The notes under the pieces are model-generated. The model saw only the letters and a program-made list of their open reading frames with translations. It was not told where the DNA came from and searched no databases. Made by a program: the position numbers and the translations under genes. A stretch of 64,000 nucleotides of DNA, taken from NCBI RefSeq assembly GCF_001314995.1, contig NZ_CP012938.1:3968001-4032000 (forward strand), read 5' to 3'. Positions within the stretch are counted from its first letter, which is position 1; each line of letters starts with the position of its first letter. This DNA comes from Bacteroides ovatus (GTDB taxonomy: Bacteria; Bacteroidota; Bacteroidia; Bacteroidales; Bacteroidaceae). Shown piece after piece: positions 35,011 to 44,414 of the stretch.

Positions 35011-37064
35011 TAAAAACGATATACAACCATGGAAGCTGCCTCCAGTTCGAACGGTTGATTCAGGTCCAGCCCGACTTCCGTCTCTACCGGTTGGACTTCA
35101 TTCGGAGCAAACGGTGTGTTTTCTTTTCCCGGAACCAGTACCAGACTTGTTTTATGTGCCTTGACGGGACGTTTGAAGCCGGAAACTTCCGGTTGTAGAG
35201 TGACTTTTTTATCCTGCAGGTTTATCAGTTTCAGGATATATTGTTTGCTGGCCGTATCATATCCCATCGTAACAAAGATGTTCTGCAAACCTTCTATATC
35301 CTTGATCGCTGCATCCAGACACACGTCAAACGTGTTATCCCTGAACATCTTTGCCAGGTAGAAGAAGGAAGTCTTTACGCTACTGTCTACTCCATTAATC
35401 AACATCGGCAGGAAGATACGGTGTTCCAGAAAGTCCCAATGCCTCATCACCGGACGTTCAGCAAACAAGGGATTCAAATCGCCGTTGCGTTCTATTGACA
35501 TACGGATGGCTCCGGTAGCCAGCAGGTTATAAGGATATTTTCCGTTGATTCCCAATTCGCCGATAAATAGATCGGCAACACCCCGTTTGTAGTTATCAAA
35601 ACGATAATGCTGTTCGCAAGCCCATTCGATTGAGTTATAATAATGTTCGTCGAACACTTTCACATTCTTCGGGTTGACAAAATTGGGAATATCCTTCCGT
35701 TTGTCATCATTCTCTCTTCCGACTACACGGATGACACTATTGGCTATATAAATCAAGTCAGGATATTTGGCGGACAACGCCTGATAGATTTTCTCATAAC
35801 GCTCCCAATACACAGGTCCGAAATCTTCATTTCCAATCTCGATATATTTTAGCGGGAAAGGAGCAGGATGACCGTTCTTTGCCCGTTCGGCTCCCCATTT
35901 CGTAGTTGTATCACCAATGGCATACTCGATGGCATCCAATGCATCCTGGATATAAGCGTCCAGATCGACATCAATGTGTCTGAAATTCCACTGTGGACTT
36001 TGCTTCACCCAACCGCTGCAAATCATACCCGTAGGCATCACATACATCGCATCAGCTCCCACATATTCGCACAATTCATAAAACTCATGATAACCGATTC
36101 CGTCGGTACGGTAATAAGGCGCCCATTTGCTCCACTGTCCCGGACGATTTTCAATCGGTCCGAGCGTCTTTTTCCAGTGATACATCGTTTCTTCATTGAC
36201 TCCGTGCACGATGCACCCGCCCGGAAAACGGATAAAGCTAGGAGAAAACTCTTTCAAGTTCTGAACAATGTCTTTACGAAATACGGATTTTCCATCGTTC
36301 CAGGTATCGGACGGGAACAGGGAAACAACATCTACCTGAAATTGCCCTTTCGACATCGGTTGTATGGCAAACATTCCACGCCGGACGTTCTTTTCCGGTT
36401 TCAGTTCACCGGTATATTTTGTCCAGTCCCGATTTCCTACATTCACTTCGATCACATTGCTCACCCGCTGTCCCCATTCGTCAACTAGAAATACACGTAA
36501 CGGAGCGGAATAATTCCTGTTCTTCAGAAACAAGGAAAGGCGGTAAGACGTATCTGTCTTCAGGTTCATTCCATAATATCCACGGTTGAGAATCAGGGCA
36601 TCCGAATGGTTCGCAATATCTTCCGTGACATTAACCAGCATCGAATACTTATTTTCCCCGCTCATCGGATTTTCATCCGTGCGACTGATAAATACAGGAG
36701 TATATGATAACGGATAAGTCGTCCATCCAATCAGCGGATCGGCCTGAAACACCTTTTTCTCTTTAACGCGGGGAGCCGGAACATTTTCATAAAGACCATT
36801 CTTCACAGATAATCCGGCAGGCGGTGTAGCTTCTTCAAACGAACGGTTACGTATCAATTCGGCGTGCAGAGCACCCTCGCCCATCATTCCTATTTCCTCA
36901 TAATGGAAACCGTACTTTACGGGAGCCACTTTGTGGGTTTTCGATTTATTGATATACAACGTTCCATCGGAGAAAGACAGAGAGGAACTATTCCCATATA
37001 CCAGAGGTAATGTGAAAAACAGACCGATACCAAACGTAAAGGATTTGAATGTCGAATGATTCAT
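35010..37064 (-). CDS. GH51 alpha-L-arabinofuranosidase
   Basis: 684-residue secreted enzyme from MNHSTFKSFTF, with a signal peptide ending VYGN. An N-terminal CBM-like beta-sandwich covers about 30-230. The GH51 barrel follows, with FIRFPGGCIVHG near 280, acid/base Glu near 405 in IEIGNEDFGP and nucleophile Glu near 502 in FIGELGING. A C-terminal arabinofuranosidase beta domain ends it. GH51 releases alpha-L-arabinofuranose from arabinan, arabinoxylan or arabinogalactan. The frame opens ten codons earlier (37094), but the signal peptide supports 37064. It is divergent from the HTCS gene. Confidence 0.9.
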   Translation of the reverse strand: MNHSTFKSFTFGIGLFFTLPLVYGNSSSLSFSDGTLYINKSKTHKVAPVKYGFHYEEIGMMGEGALHAELIRNRSFEEATPPAGLSVKNGLYENVPAPRVKEKKVFQADPLIGWTTYPLSYTPVFISRTDENPMSGENKYSMLVNVTEDIANHSDALILNRGYYGMNLKTDTSYRLSLFLKNRNYSAPLRVFLVDEWGQRVSNVIEVNVGNRDWTKYTGELKPEKNVRRGMFAIQPMSKGQFQVDVVSLFPSDTWNDGKSVFRKDIVQNLKEFSPSFIRFPGGCIVHGVNEETMYHWKKTLGPIENRPGQWSKWAPYYRTDGIGYHEFYELCEYVGADAMYVMPTGMICSGWVKQSPQWNFRHIDVDLDAYIQDALDAIEYAIGDTTTKWGAERAKNGHPAPFPLKYIEIGNEDFGPVYWERYEKIYQALSAKYPDLIYIANSVIRVVGRENDDKRKDIPNFVNPKNVKVFDEHYYNSIEWACEQHYRFDNYKRGVADLFIGELGINGKYPYNLLATGAIRMSIERNGDLNPLFAERPVMRHWDFLEHRIFLPMLINGVDSSVKTSFFYLAKMFRDNTFDVCLDAAIKDIEGLQNIFVTMGYDTASKQYILKLINLQDKKVTLQPEVSGFKRPVKAHKTSLVLVPGKENTPFAPNEVQPVETEVGLDLNQPFELEAASMVVYRF

Positions 37065-37199
37065 AGCATTTGTTTTTAGAGTTTCACATTGCAAATGTGG
37101 TCTTTTCTATCCAAGAAAAACAGAAAAATAATGCTTAATACCTGCAATCATGTATAAAAATCTGTAGCGAAGCGGCAAACTGAACATGAGTGCTGCCCG

Positions 37200-37225
37200 T
37201 TTGAACAATTCTACGACTGTTCAAA
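37200..37225. promoter_or_regulatory. Inverted repeat TTTGAACA-N10-TGTTCAAA
   Basis: Perfect 8-base arms in the 208-base gap between the divergent GH51 and HTCS genes. The spacing of about one and a half turns fits two HTH contacts, so it may be bound by the AraC-type domain of the HTCS. Confidence 0.5.
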
Positions 37226-37272
37226 ACAAAAAAAGACGTATCTTTAGGTCGTGAAAATCAATCAGAAAAGCC

Positions 37273-40200
37273 ATGAGAACCACCTTACTTAAATTCGTAC
37301 TCTTATTTAGTCTCGTGCTCTTAAATACAAGCTTATTGACGGGACAGATTCAATATAATAATATACGCTTCAAACAGCTAAGTATAGCTGAAGGACTCCC
37401 GCATAATACGATCAATGCAATCACCCAGGACAACCACGGGTTCATCTGGTTTGGTACACGCAACGGATTGTGCCGATATGACGGTTATAATATCAACCTG
37501 TTCGCACATAATGAAGCCGACAGCACCTCACTCCGCCACAATTTCATCACGCGCTTATATAACGATTCGCTCCGTAACATTCTATGGATCTCTACCGATC
37601 AGGGCATCTGCAGCTATAACTACGAGACAGAAGATTTCAGTCGTTACCAGATTAAAGGGAACACTAAGGATGATGTTTGTTTCCTGAATACCAGCGATGG
37701 TGTGCTTCTGGCCGCTTGTAGCAACGGACTCTATCGCTACAATGAACAAGACAGTCTGTTCGTTCCTTTTCTTCTCGATGAAGAAAAACCTCATGTGAGA
37801 TACCTTGCGGAGGACGGAGACAAAACCTTATGGATAGACACCAACAAAGGACTGATGCGATACAGTCTGGAGAAGAAACAGTTCGTTTCCCTCCCGACTC
37901 TCATCCAGCCTTTTACACAGCAATGCAACAATGCCGTCCTGATCTCGTCCAACCAGCTTTTATTTAATACTAACAACGATTTTTTCGTCTATCATATACA
38001 AAGCAATACGCTGTGTAATCTCTCGAAAGACCTTGAAGTGAAAGACTTCCGGTGTGCGGCAACCGACCATACGGGGAATATATGGGTAGGCACGGAGTAT
38101 GGCATCTTTGTCTTCAACAAACTCTACCAACTGATTGCACATTACGAACAATCGGAACGGGATTTAAGTGCGCTGAACGATTCTCCCATTTACAGCCTTT
38201 ATCAGGACAAGGCTCATAATATGTGGGTAGGAACCTATTTCGGAGGAGTCAACTATTATATATTCGGTTCCGACCAGTTCCAGATATATCCATACGGAGC
38301 CAGTTTCAATCATTTGAGCGGAAAGGCTGTCCGCCAGATTATCAATGCTCCGGACAACGGTCTGTACATCGCCACCGAAGATGGCGGATTGAACTACCTG
38401 GACAATAAGAAGGAAATCACCCGTGCCGAACGGCTGCACAAGCAAATGCAAATCTACGCCAAGAACATACATTCTTTATGGCTCGACAAAGATAACAGCT
38501 TGTGGCTCGGACTGTTCCTGAAAGGAGCTCTTCACTATATACCGCATCTAAACCGCACGGTGGACTATAATCTATTGTCGGATGAGGTTTCTTCCGGCTT
38601 CTGCATCATCGAAGACAAGAACGATCATATCTGGTACGGAGGCCCTTCCGGCTTATTCCTGATCAACAGGAAGAAAGCAAACTCCCGCCCGGAAAAAATT
38701 TCATCTCTCCGTGTCTTTAACCTGGTACAGTTTAATGACAGTATACTTTGGGCAGGAACCCGAAAAGGCAGTATATTTCAGATCAATACCCATACACTGA
38801 AAGTAACCTCGCTCCCTATCCTGCCGCACACCAATCTCTACATCACCTATATCTACCCCGATTCACATCAACGGATATGGATAGGTACAGACAACAACGG
38901 GCTTTATGTATCAGACCGCAACGGTAACATTATCGCCTTTTACAGTAAAGAACAGTTGGGATCCAACGCCATCAAAGGTATCATTGAAGATGAGATGAGT
39001 AATGTTTGGGTAGGTACCGGAAACGGACTTTGTTGTATCAATTCCCAAACAGGAAGCATTGACCGATATACCACGGCCGACGGATTACCCATCAACCAGT
39101 TCAACTACTCCTCCGCCTGCAAGAAGCCTGACGGAGAATTGTATTTCGGAACTATCAACGGTATGATTTCTTTCTACCCGGAACAGGTACGCTCCGTCAA
39201 TCCCCGTTTCAACATTGCACTGACTGCCATTTGGAGCAACAGCGAATATATGTCACCCAACAATGAGAAAGCATTCATCCCTTCCTCTATCTCCGAACTG
39301 ACAGAGATCACCCTGACGCACGAACAAGCCCAATCCCTGCGTCTCGAATATTCCGGCCTGAATTATCAATATACCGACAACACTCAATATGCGATGAAAA
39401 TGGAAGGTATCGACAAGGACTGGCAGTTTGTAGGCAACCAGCATCAGGTACGCTTCTCCAATCTGCCTTCAGGAAGATATATCTTAAAGATCAAAGCCAG
39501 CAAAGATGGTATCCACTGGGACGAAACGGGCCAAAAGGACCTTGCCATCAGAGTCCTTCCTCCTTGGTGGCTCTCACCGGGAGCATATTTAGTTTATGCA
39601 CTACTCTTCCTATTAATCATTTACGCCGCATACAGATATACCAAAACGCGTATCATCCTGCTCATGCGACTGAAAACGGAGCATGAACAACGCGTCAACA
39701 TAGAGAATATGAATCAACAGAAGATCAATTTCTTCACTTACATCTCCCATGACCTGAAAACACCGCTGACCCTGATTCTATCGCCTCTGCAACGATTGAT
39801 CCAGCAGCCACAAATCAGCAACAACGATAAAGAGAAACTGGAAGTCATCTACCGAAACGCCAACCGGATGAATTATCTGATTAATGAACTATTGACGTTC
39901 AGTAAAATCGAGATGAAACAGATGCGTATCAGCGTCCGGAAGGGAGACATCATGCACTTTCTGGAAGAACTGTCGCACATCTTCGACATTGTAGCCGGGG
40001 AACGGGAAATTGACTTCATCGTCAATCTGGAAGACACCGAAGAGGAAGTCTGGTTCTCGCCTTCCAAACTGGAACGGATTCTTTATAACTTGCTCTCAAA
40101 CGCATTTAAATATACCCAACCCGGCGGATACGTCAAGTTGAGTGCCAAACTAATAAAAGAAGAGAAAGAAACATTTGTGCAAATCTCCGTCAAAGACAAT

Positions 40201-41283
40201 GGCAGGGGGATTCCTAAAGAAGCTCAGGAACAAATATTTGAAAGTTATTACCAGGTTGAGAAGCGCGACCATCGCGAAGGATTCGGACTGGGATTATCGC
40301 TTACGCGTTCGCTCATACACATGCACAAAGGGGAAATCCGGGTAGAAAGCGAAATCAACAAAGGTTCGGATTTTATCGTTACCCTGAATGTATCCGAGGA
40401 TGCTTACAACCCCGATGAACGCTCGTCCGAGAACATCACGACCGAAGAAATACAGAAATATAACCAGCGAATCAAGGAAACCATCGAACTCATTCCTGAA
40501 AAGCTGACCAACAAAGAAAAAGATCCTGCCCGGGAATCTATTATGATTGTAGAGGACAATAAAGAAATGAATGATTATCTTGCCAGCATATTCAGCGAGA
40601 AATATGATATTATACGGGCGTATAACGGTGCGGAAGCCTGCAAGAAGATAGCCAAACAGCTGCCCAACCTCATTATATCGGATTTAATGATGCCGGTGAT
40701 GGACGGCCTGGAATTCACGGAACGTGTCAAACAGGACGTAACGACCAGCCATATCCCCGTTATCCTCCTGACTGCAAAGACCGATGAGAACGACCATACG
40801 GAAGGTTATCTGCGGGGAGCCGATGCGTATATCACTAAACCTTTCAACGCCAAGAATCTGGAACTGCTGGTACAGAATATCCAAAAGAGCCGGAAACAGA
40901 GTATTGAACACTTCAAACAGGCAGAAGAACTGAACATCAAGCAAATAACCAACAACCCGCGGGATGAAATATTCATGAAAGAACTGATGGAACTGATTAT
41001 GGCGAACCTCACCAAGGAAGACTTCGGAGTAACGGAAATCACAGCCCATCTCCGCATCAGCCGCAGCCTGTTGCACATGAAGCTGAAATCACTCACCGGA
41101 TGCTCCATCACTCAATTCATACGGATCATCAAAATGAAAGAGGCTAAAACTCATTTACTGAATGGTATGAATGTCTCCGAAGCATCATTTGCCGTCGGTA
41201 TATCAGATCCGAACTACTTTACAAAGTGTTTCAAGAAAGAATTTAATATCACTCCGACAGAGTTTCTCAAGCAGTTGAAATAG
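37273..41283 (+). CDS. Hybrid two-component system regulator (HTCS)
   Basis: 1336-residue inner-membrane sensor-regulator. Domains in order: signal or first helix (1-25), periplasmic two-bladed set of propeller repeats (about 30-680, many IWFGTRNGLCRY / IWVGTEYGI phrases), Y_Y_Y domain (about 690-760), membrane helix (about 768-790), histidine kinase with phospho-acceptor His near 826 in YISHDLKTPLT, and ATPase with FGLGLSLTRSL near 1015. A receiver domain follows, with Asp near 1136 in ISDLMMPVMDG, and then an AraC HTH (about 1235-1336). Such proteins sense an oligosaccharide and activate their locus. It sits in the middle of the sulfatase locus, which it probably controls. Confidence 0.96.
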   Translation: MRTTLLKFVLLFSLVLLNTSLLTGQIQYNNIRFKQLSIAEGLPHNTINAITQDNHGFIWFGTRNGLCRYDGYNINLFAHNEADSTSLRHNFITRLYNDSLRNILWISTDQGICSYNYETEDFSRYQIKGNTKDDVCFLNTSDGVLLAACSNGLYRYNEQDSLFVPFLLDEEKPHVRYLAEDGDKTLWIDTNKGLMRYSLEKKQFVSLPTLIQPFTQQCNNAVLISSNQLLFNTNNDFFVYHIQSNTLCNLSKDLEVKDFRCAATDHTGNIWVGTEYGIFVFNKLYQLIAHYEQSERDLSALNDSPIYSLYQDKAHNMWVGTYFGGVNYYIFGSDQFQIYPYGASFNHLSGKAVRQIINAPDNGLYIATEDGGLNYLDNKKEITRAERLHKQMQIYAKNIHSLWLDKDNSLWLGLFLKGALHYIPHLNRTVDYNLLSDEVSSGFCIIEDKNDHIWYGGPSGLFLINRKKANSRPEKISSLRVFNLVQFNDSILWAGTRKGSIFQINTHTLKVTSLPILPHTNLYITYIYPDSHQRIWIGTDNNGLYVSDRNGNIIAFYSKEQLGSNAIKGIIEDEMSNVWVGTGNGLCCINSQTGSIDRYTTADGLPINQFNYSSACKKPDGELYFGTINGMISFYPEQVRSVNPRFNIALTAIWSNSEYMSPNNEKAFIPSSISELTEITLTHEQAQSLRLEYSGLNYQYTDNTQYAMKMEGIDKDWQFVGNQHQVRFSNLPSGRYILKIKASKDGIHWDETGQKDLAIRVLPPWWLSPGAYLVYALLFLLIIYAAYRYTKTRIILLMRLKTEHEQRVNIENMNQQKINFFTYISHDLKTPLTLILSPLQRLIQQPQISNNDKEKLEVIYRNANRMNYLINELLTFSKIEMKQMRISVRKGDIMHFLEELSHIFDIVAGEREIDFIVNLEDTEEEVWFSPSKLERILYNLLSNAFKYTQPGGYVKLSAKLIKEEKETFVQISVKDNGRGIPKEAQEQIFESYYQVEKRDHREGFGLGLSLTRSLIHMHKGEIRVESEINKGSDFIVTLNVSEDAYNPDERSSENITTEEIQKYNQRIKETIELIPEKLTNKEKDPARESIMIVEDNKEMNDYLASIFSEKYDIIRAYNGAEACKKIAKQLPNLIISDLMMPVMDGLEFTERVKQDVTTSHIPVILLTAKTDENDHTEGYLRGADAYITKPFNAKNLELLVQNIQKSRKQSIEHFKQAEELNIKQITNNPRDEIFMKELMELIMANLTKEDFGVTEITAHLRISRSLLHMKLKSLTGCSITQFIRIIKMKEAKTHLLNGMNVSEASFAVGISDPNYFTKCFKKEFNITPTEFLKQLK

Positions 41284-41335
41284 AAAGCAAAAGCAACTGC
41301 TTCAGAAATTCAACCTACCCTTAGACAACGTGTCA

Positions 41336-41522
41336 ACTATTAATAGAAAAGTTCTTTTGCTCCCTTTGCAAAGATCTCTTCCCTTCATAGTAAAGTTGTC
41401 TTTGCCCTATTTCAAACTATAAACGGAACTTGCATTTATAGTTTGGAACGAAGGAAGAGAAAGTTATCTAACCGGAGAAAGATAGTTTGGTCTATAGCAA
41501 AAGGAAGTTATCTATTAATAGT
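41336..41522. repeat. Nested inverted repeats between convergent genes
   Basis: Outer arms ACTATTAATAGA (41336-41347) and its complement (41511-41522) continue with imperfect pairing through AGTTCTTTTGC-like sequence. An inner pair, CAAACTATAAA (41413-41423) and TTTATAGTTTG (41435-41445), is perfect. There is no coding frame. It may be a decayed MITE or a folded RNA. Confidence 0.5.
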
Positions 41523-41577
41523 CAACAGGTCAAGTAGGTATATCTTGTAAATCAACTACGCCCAACAGAAAAAGATA

Positions 41578-41627
41578 TCGCCGGTAATTAATCTACAACA
41601 TTCACTGATGCAGCTAATTACCGGCGA
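41578..41627. terminator. Inverted repeat between HTCS and DUF1735 genes, possible two-way terminator
   Basis: TCGCCGGTAATTA (41578-41590) pairs exactly with TAATTACCGGCGA (41615-41627) across 24 bases. It is 34 bases from the stop of the minus-strand operon. There is no long T run, so the call rests on position and stem. Confidence 0.45.
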
Positions 41628-41660
41628 GCAATAGAAATCTATAATCAACTCATACCTATT

Positions 41661-42563
41661 CTACCACTCCTGGAAGCGTAAATCGGCTTCCGGATTCTGA
41701 CGACGAATCAGTTCCTCGTCAACCTGATAAGTGACGCCACCTTTCGTGTACTTATAAGAAAGGGTAAACTTAGGCTGTTTCCCTACAAATTCCAATGATT
41801 CGGCAGCAGGATCTAATGTAGCGGATGCATCTGTGATAGCGACACTTCCTCCGGCTTCAATATTGACGCTTCCATCCGGATTGACTGTCAGATTCACCGA
41901 TTCATTGTTTTCCAATGTGTTTCCGAAACCCGGTCTGCGTACTTTGTTTCTACCTAACGAAACAAAGTCGCGGGTCATATTCTGACTCAAATCCTTGTTA
42001 CTGTATTCAGTAACCTGCTGGGTGGACAAATTGGTAACTTTTCCTTTCACAAAGTAGGTACCATGATACTGGCTGACAAATTTGACAACTACAATACTGT
42101 AATCCTTCAAATTGCCATTCACATCAGTACTTATTTCATCCTGATTATGATCGACCAACCGGAAAGGGATTGCATAGTGCTTGTCCAAGGCAGCATTGTC
42201 ATTATAGAAAGCATCGGAGAAAGTCACTTTCACATCTGCTATTGCCAGATTCGGATTGCTAATTGTCATCTTATTCGGATTAGCCAACTGATAATAGTTT
42301 TCCGGCATCAGTGTCAAGCCCGTACCATCCAGTAAAGACGGATCGATCTCAAATGTAGCCCAATCATCGGTATGCACCTCTCTTTTACCGCCAATAGCCA
42401 CTCCCACCTTTATCGACATATCTGTATCGGCTATCAGTGTCCGCAGAGGTTTTTGCGAAGCAAAGTACACAGAACTCTTATCGTAGTCCTTTTCATAATC
42501 GTCATAACAAGCAGTCATCAGAACGCTTATCAGCCCTATCCATAATATATTTAGTCTTTTCAT
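41661..42563 (-). CDS. DUF1735/DUF4361 surface glycan-binding lipoprotein
   Basis: 300-residue lipoprotein (signal ends LMTACYDDYE, Cys19). The N-terminal half matches the DUF1735 pattern: VYFASQKPLRTLIADTD followed by a beta-sandwich with YAIPFRLV. The C-terminal half is a DUF4361-like domain (HGTYFVKGKVTN onward). Proteins with this pair take the SusE position and bind the substrate at the cell surface. It is the last gene of the SusC-SusD-SusC-SusD-DUF1735 operon, 29 bases after the second SusD. Confidence 0.82.
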   Translation of the reverse strand: MKRLNILWIGLISVLMTACYDDYEKDYDKSSVYFASQKPLRTLIADTDMSIKVGVAIGGKREVHTDDWATFEIDPSLLDGTGLTLMPENYYQLANPNKMTISNPNLAIADVKVTFSDAFYNDNAALDKHYAIPFRLVDHNQDEISTDVNGNLKDYSIVVVKFVSQYHGTYFVKGKVTNLSTQQVTEYSNKDLSQNMTRDFVSLGRNKVRRPGFGNTLENNESVNLTVNPDGSVNIEAGGSVAITDASATLDPAAESLEFVGKQPKFTLSYKYTKGGVTYQVDEELIRRQNPEADLRFQEW

Positions 42564-42592
42564 TGTAAATAAGTATTTATATCAACAGCACG

Positions 42593-44389
42593 TTATTCCC
42601 AACCCTGATTATTCATTAGATTCTTATTCTTTTCCAGCTCTGCATACGGTAGCGGCATGAAATAGTTTTTCACTTCATATTTCCGTTGTTCCACTTTCTG
42701 TACTTTGAAGCTGAATGTACCATCTTCCTTGCGGGTAACGGCAACGCCCTCCACCTCTTCGTTCAACGGTAATACCCAACGACGCATATCAAAATAACGA
42801 TGATTCTCGAAAGTAAATTCCAAGCGGCGTTCGTTCTGAATCAACTTTCTGAACGAGTCTTTACTTTGAGCCATTTCATCCAGATAAAGATCAAAATTGA
42901 TACCCCCGGCTTGCGAACGGATTGTTTTCAATATTTCGTATGCAGAATACAGGCATCCTTCGGCTTTCACCGTCGGGTTGCCCCAAGCCTCATTAGCAGC
43001 TTCGGCAAAGTTAAGAAGAACTTCCGATTTTCGTAACAAAGGATTGTAATGAACCGAGTTTAAGGTCTGAATCGGATTCAGCATAGCCGATTTCTTGGAA
43101 ACGAATTTAGCCAAATAATAACCCGTACGTGTAGCATTCTCACTAAACGAAGGAGAATCTTTTCCACCCTCGGACATATCCAACGGCTGGCCGGAATCGC
43201 CAAATGTAGCACTATGATAGTAGACATTCAGTGCAAAGCGATTATCCAGTACGGCATAAAGCTGCGTCAGATCGAAATCAGGATCAGACAGATCGACACC
43301 GGAACGGACATCGGTTGCCGGATAACCATTCTTCGCATAAAAAGCCTTTACCAGATTATGAGAAGGAGTGGCACGGGCACTTCCATAATAGAATGGCGGG
43401 AAATGAAGGCCTTCCAGTAGATTACTATTAAAATATTTGCGGAAAGCATAATCGGAACTTTCGGTCTGCACATCGGCAATGGAGGAAGCCGTAACAGGAA
43501 CATAAGTTCCGAAACCTTCCATGCCCAGAATCTTATTGATCTCTTTGGCCACCGCTTCCCATTTTGCCTGGTAAACCGTAGGGTTCAGAATTTCGAATTG
43601 TCCCATGCCGGTGACCTTCGTCACGTCATCATCCTGCATGGCAGGACTTGCGCTATATAAAAGCGCACGACTTTTCAGAACAGCTGCCGCCGCTTTCGTG
43701 GCACGGCCGATTTGTGTATTACCAAACTCCAGGTCATCTCCCTGATACACATTCGGCAATAACTCGATGGCATTATTCAAATCGTTGACGATAAAATCGA
43801 CTGTTGCCTGATAAGTAGGACGAAGAAATTCACCGTTCTGCGCGGCCTCATCCTGCGAAATAAAATGATCTGCCAACGGAATACCCAACGCTTTTCCATT
43901 CTTCGCCTTTCCGCCATACATCTTCAATAGCTCAAAATGCCACCATGCACGCAAGAAATACGATTCACCTTCCAGACGCAGCTTGATTTGCTTGTCCACT
44001 TCCGGATCGGTGCGGTTGTACTGCACCTGGTCGGTCAGGCCGTTTTCGAGGAAGGAGTTTACATAGTTCAACATGTTGTACGCATTACTCCAGTTTCCGA
44101 TCGGGTTGTTAAACGCCGTCATCCCACCCATATTTAATTTATAGACAGAAGAGCTGCGCAGATTAGTCACTGCATTATCGGTAGCACAATCCAGAAAGTT
44201 ATTGTCAAAACAATCTGGACGGTTGGCTATGCCATTATAAGCTTTATATAGTACGCCTTGAGCAAGTTCCGGAACTCTCCAGGTATCAGAGTCTCCGATC
44301 TGCCATGTCACCTTTGTATCCAATGTGTCGTCACAAGCACAAAAGAGAAACAGACCTGCTAAAACGCAACTTCCTAATATATGTTTCAT
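42593..44389 (-). CDS. SusD-like lipoprotein, second pair
   Basis: 598-residue RagB/SusD protein from MKHILGSCV, with a lipoprotein signal ending FCACDD. It has the helices LEGESYFLRAWWHFELLKMYGG near 150-170 and the late signature NERRLEFTFENHRYFDMRRW, and it ends NQGWE. An earlier Met at 44425 would overlap the SusC stop at 44415; the signal peptide supports 44389. It partners the SusC gene directly upstream. Confidence 0.93.
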   Translation of the reverse strand: MKHILGSCVLAGLFLFCACDDTLDTKVTWQIGDSDTWRVPELAQGVLYKAYNGIANRPDCFDNNFLDCATDNAVTNLRSSSVYKLNMGGMTAFNNPIGNWSNAYNMLNYVNSFLENGLTDQVQYNRTDPEVDKQIKLRLEGESYFLRAWWHFELLKMYGGKAKNGKALGIPLADHFISQDEAAQNGEFLRPTYQATVDFIVNDLNNAIELLPNVYQGDDLEFGNTQIGRATKAAAAVLKSRALLYSASPAMQDDDVTKVTGMGQFEILNPTVYQAKWEAVAKEINKILGMEGFGTYVPVTASSIADVQTESSDYAFRKYFNSNLLEGLHFPPFYYGSARATPSHNLVKAFYAKNGYPATDVRSGVDLSDPDFDLTQLYAVLDNRFALNVYYHSATFGDSGQPLDMSEGGKDSPSFSENATRTGYYLAKFVSKKSAMLNPIQTLNSVHYNPLLRKSEVLLNFAEAANEAWGNPTVKAEGCLYSAYEILKTIRSQAGGINFDLYLDEMAQSKDSFRKLIQNERRLEFTFENHRYFDMRRWVLPLNEEVEGVAVTRKEDGTFSFKVQKVEQRKYEVKNYFMPLPYAELEKNKNLMNNQGWE

Positions 44390-44414
44390 ATTGCCATCTA
44401 TTAATTGTTCAAAA

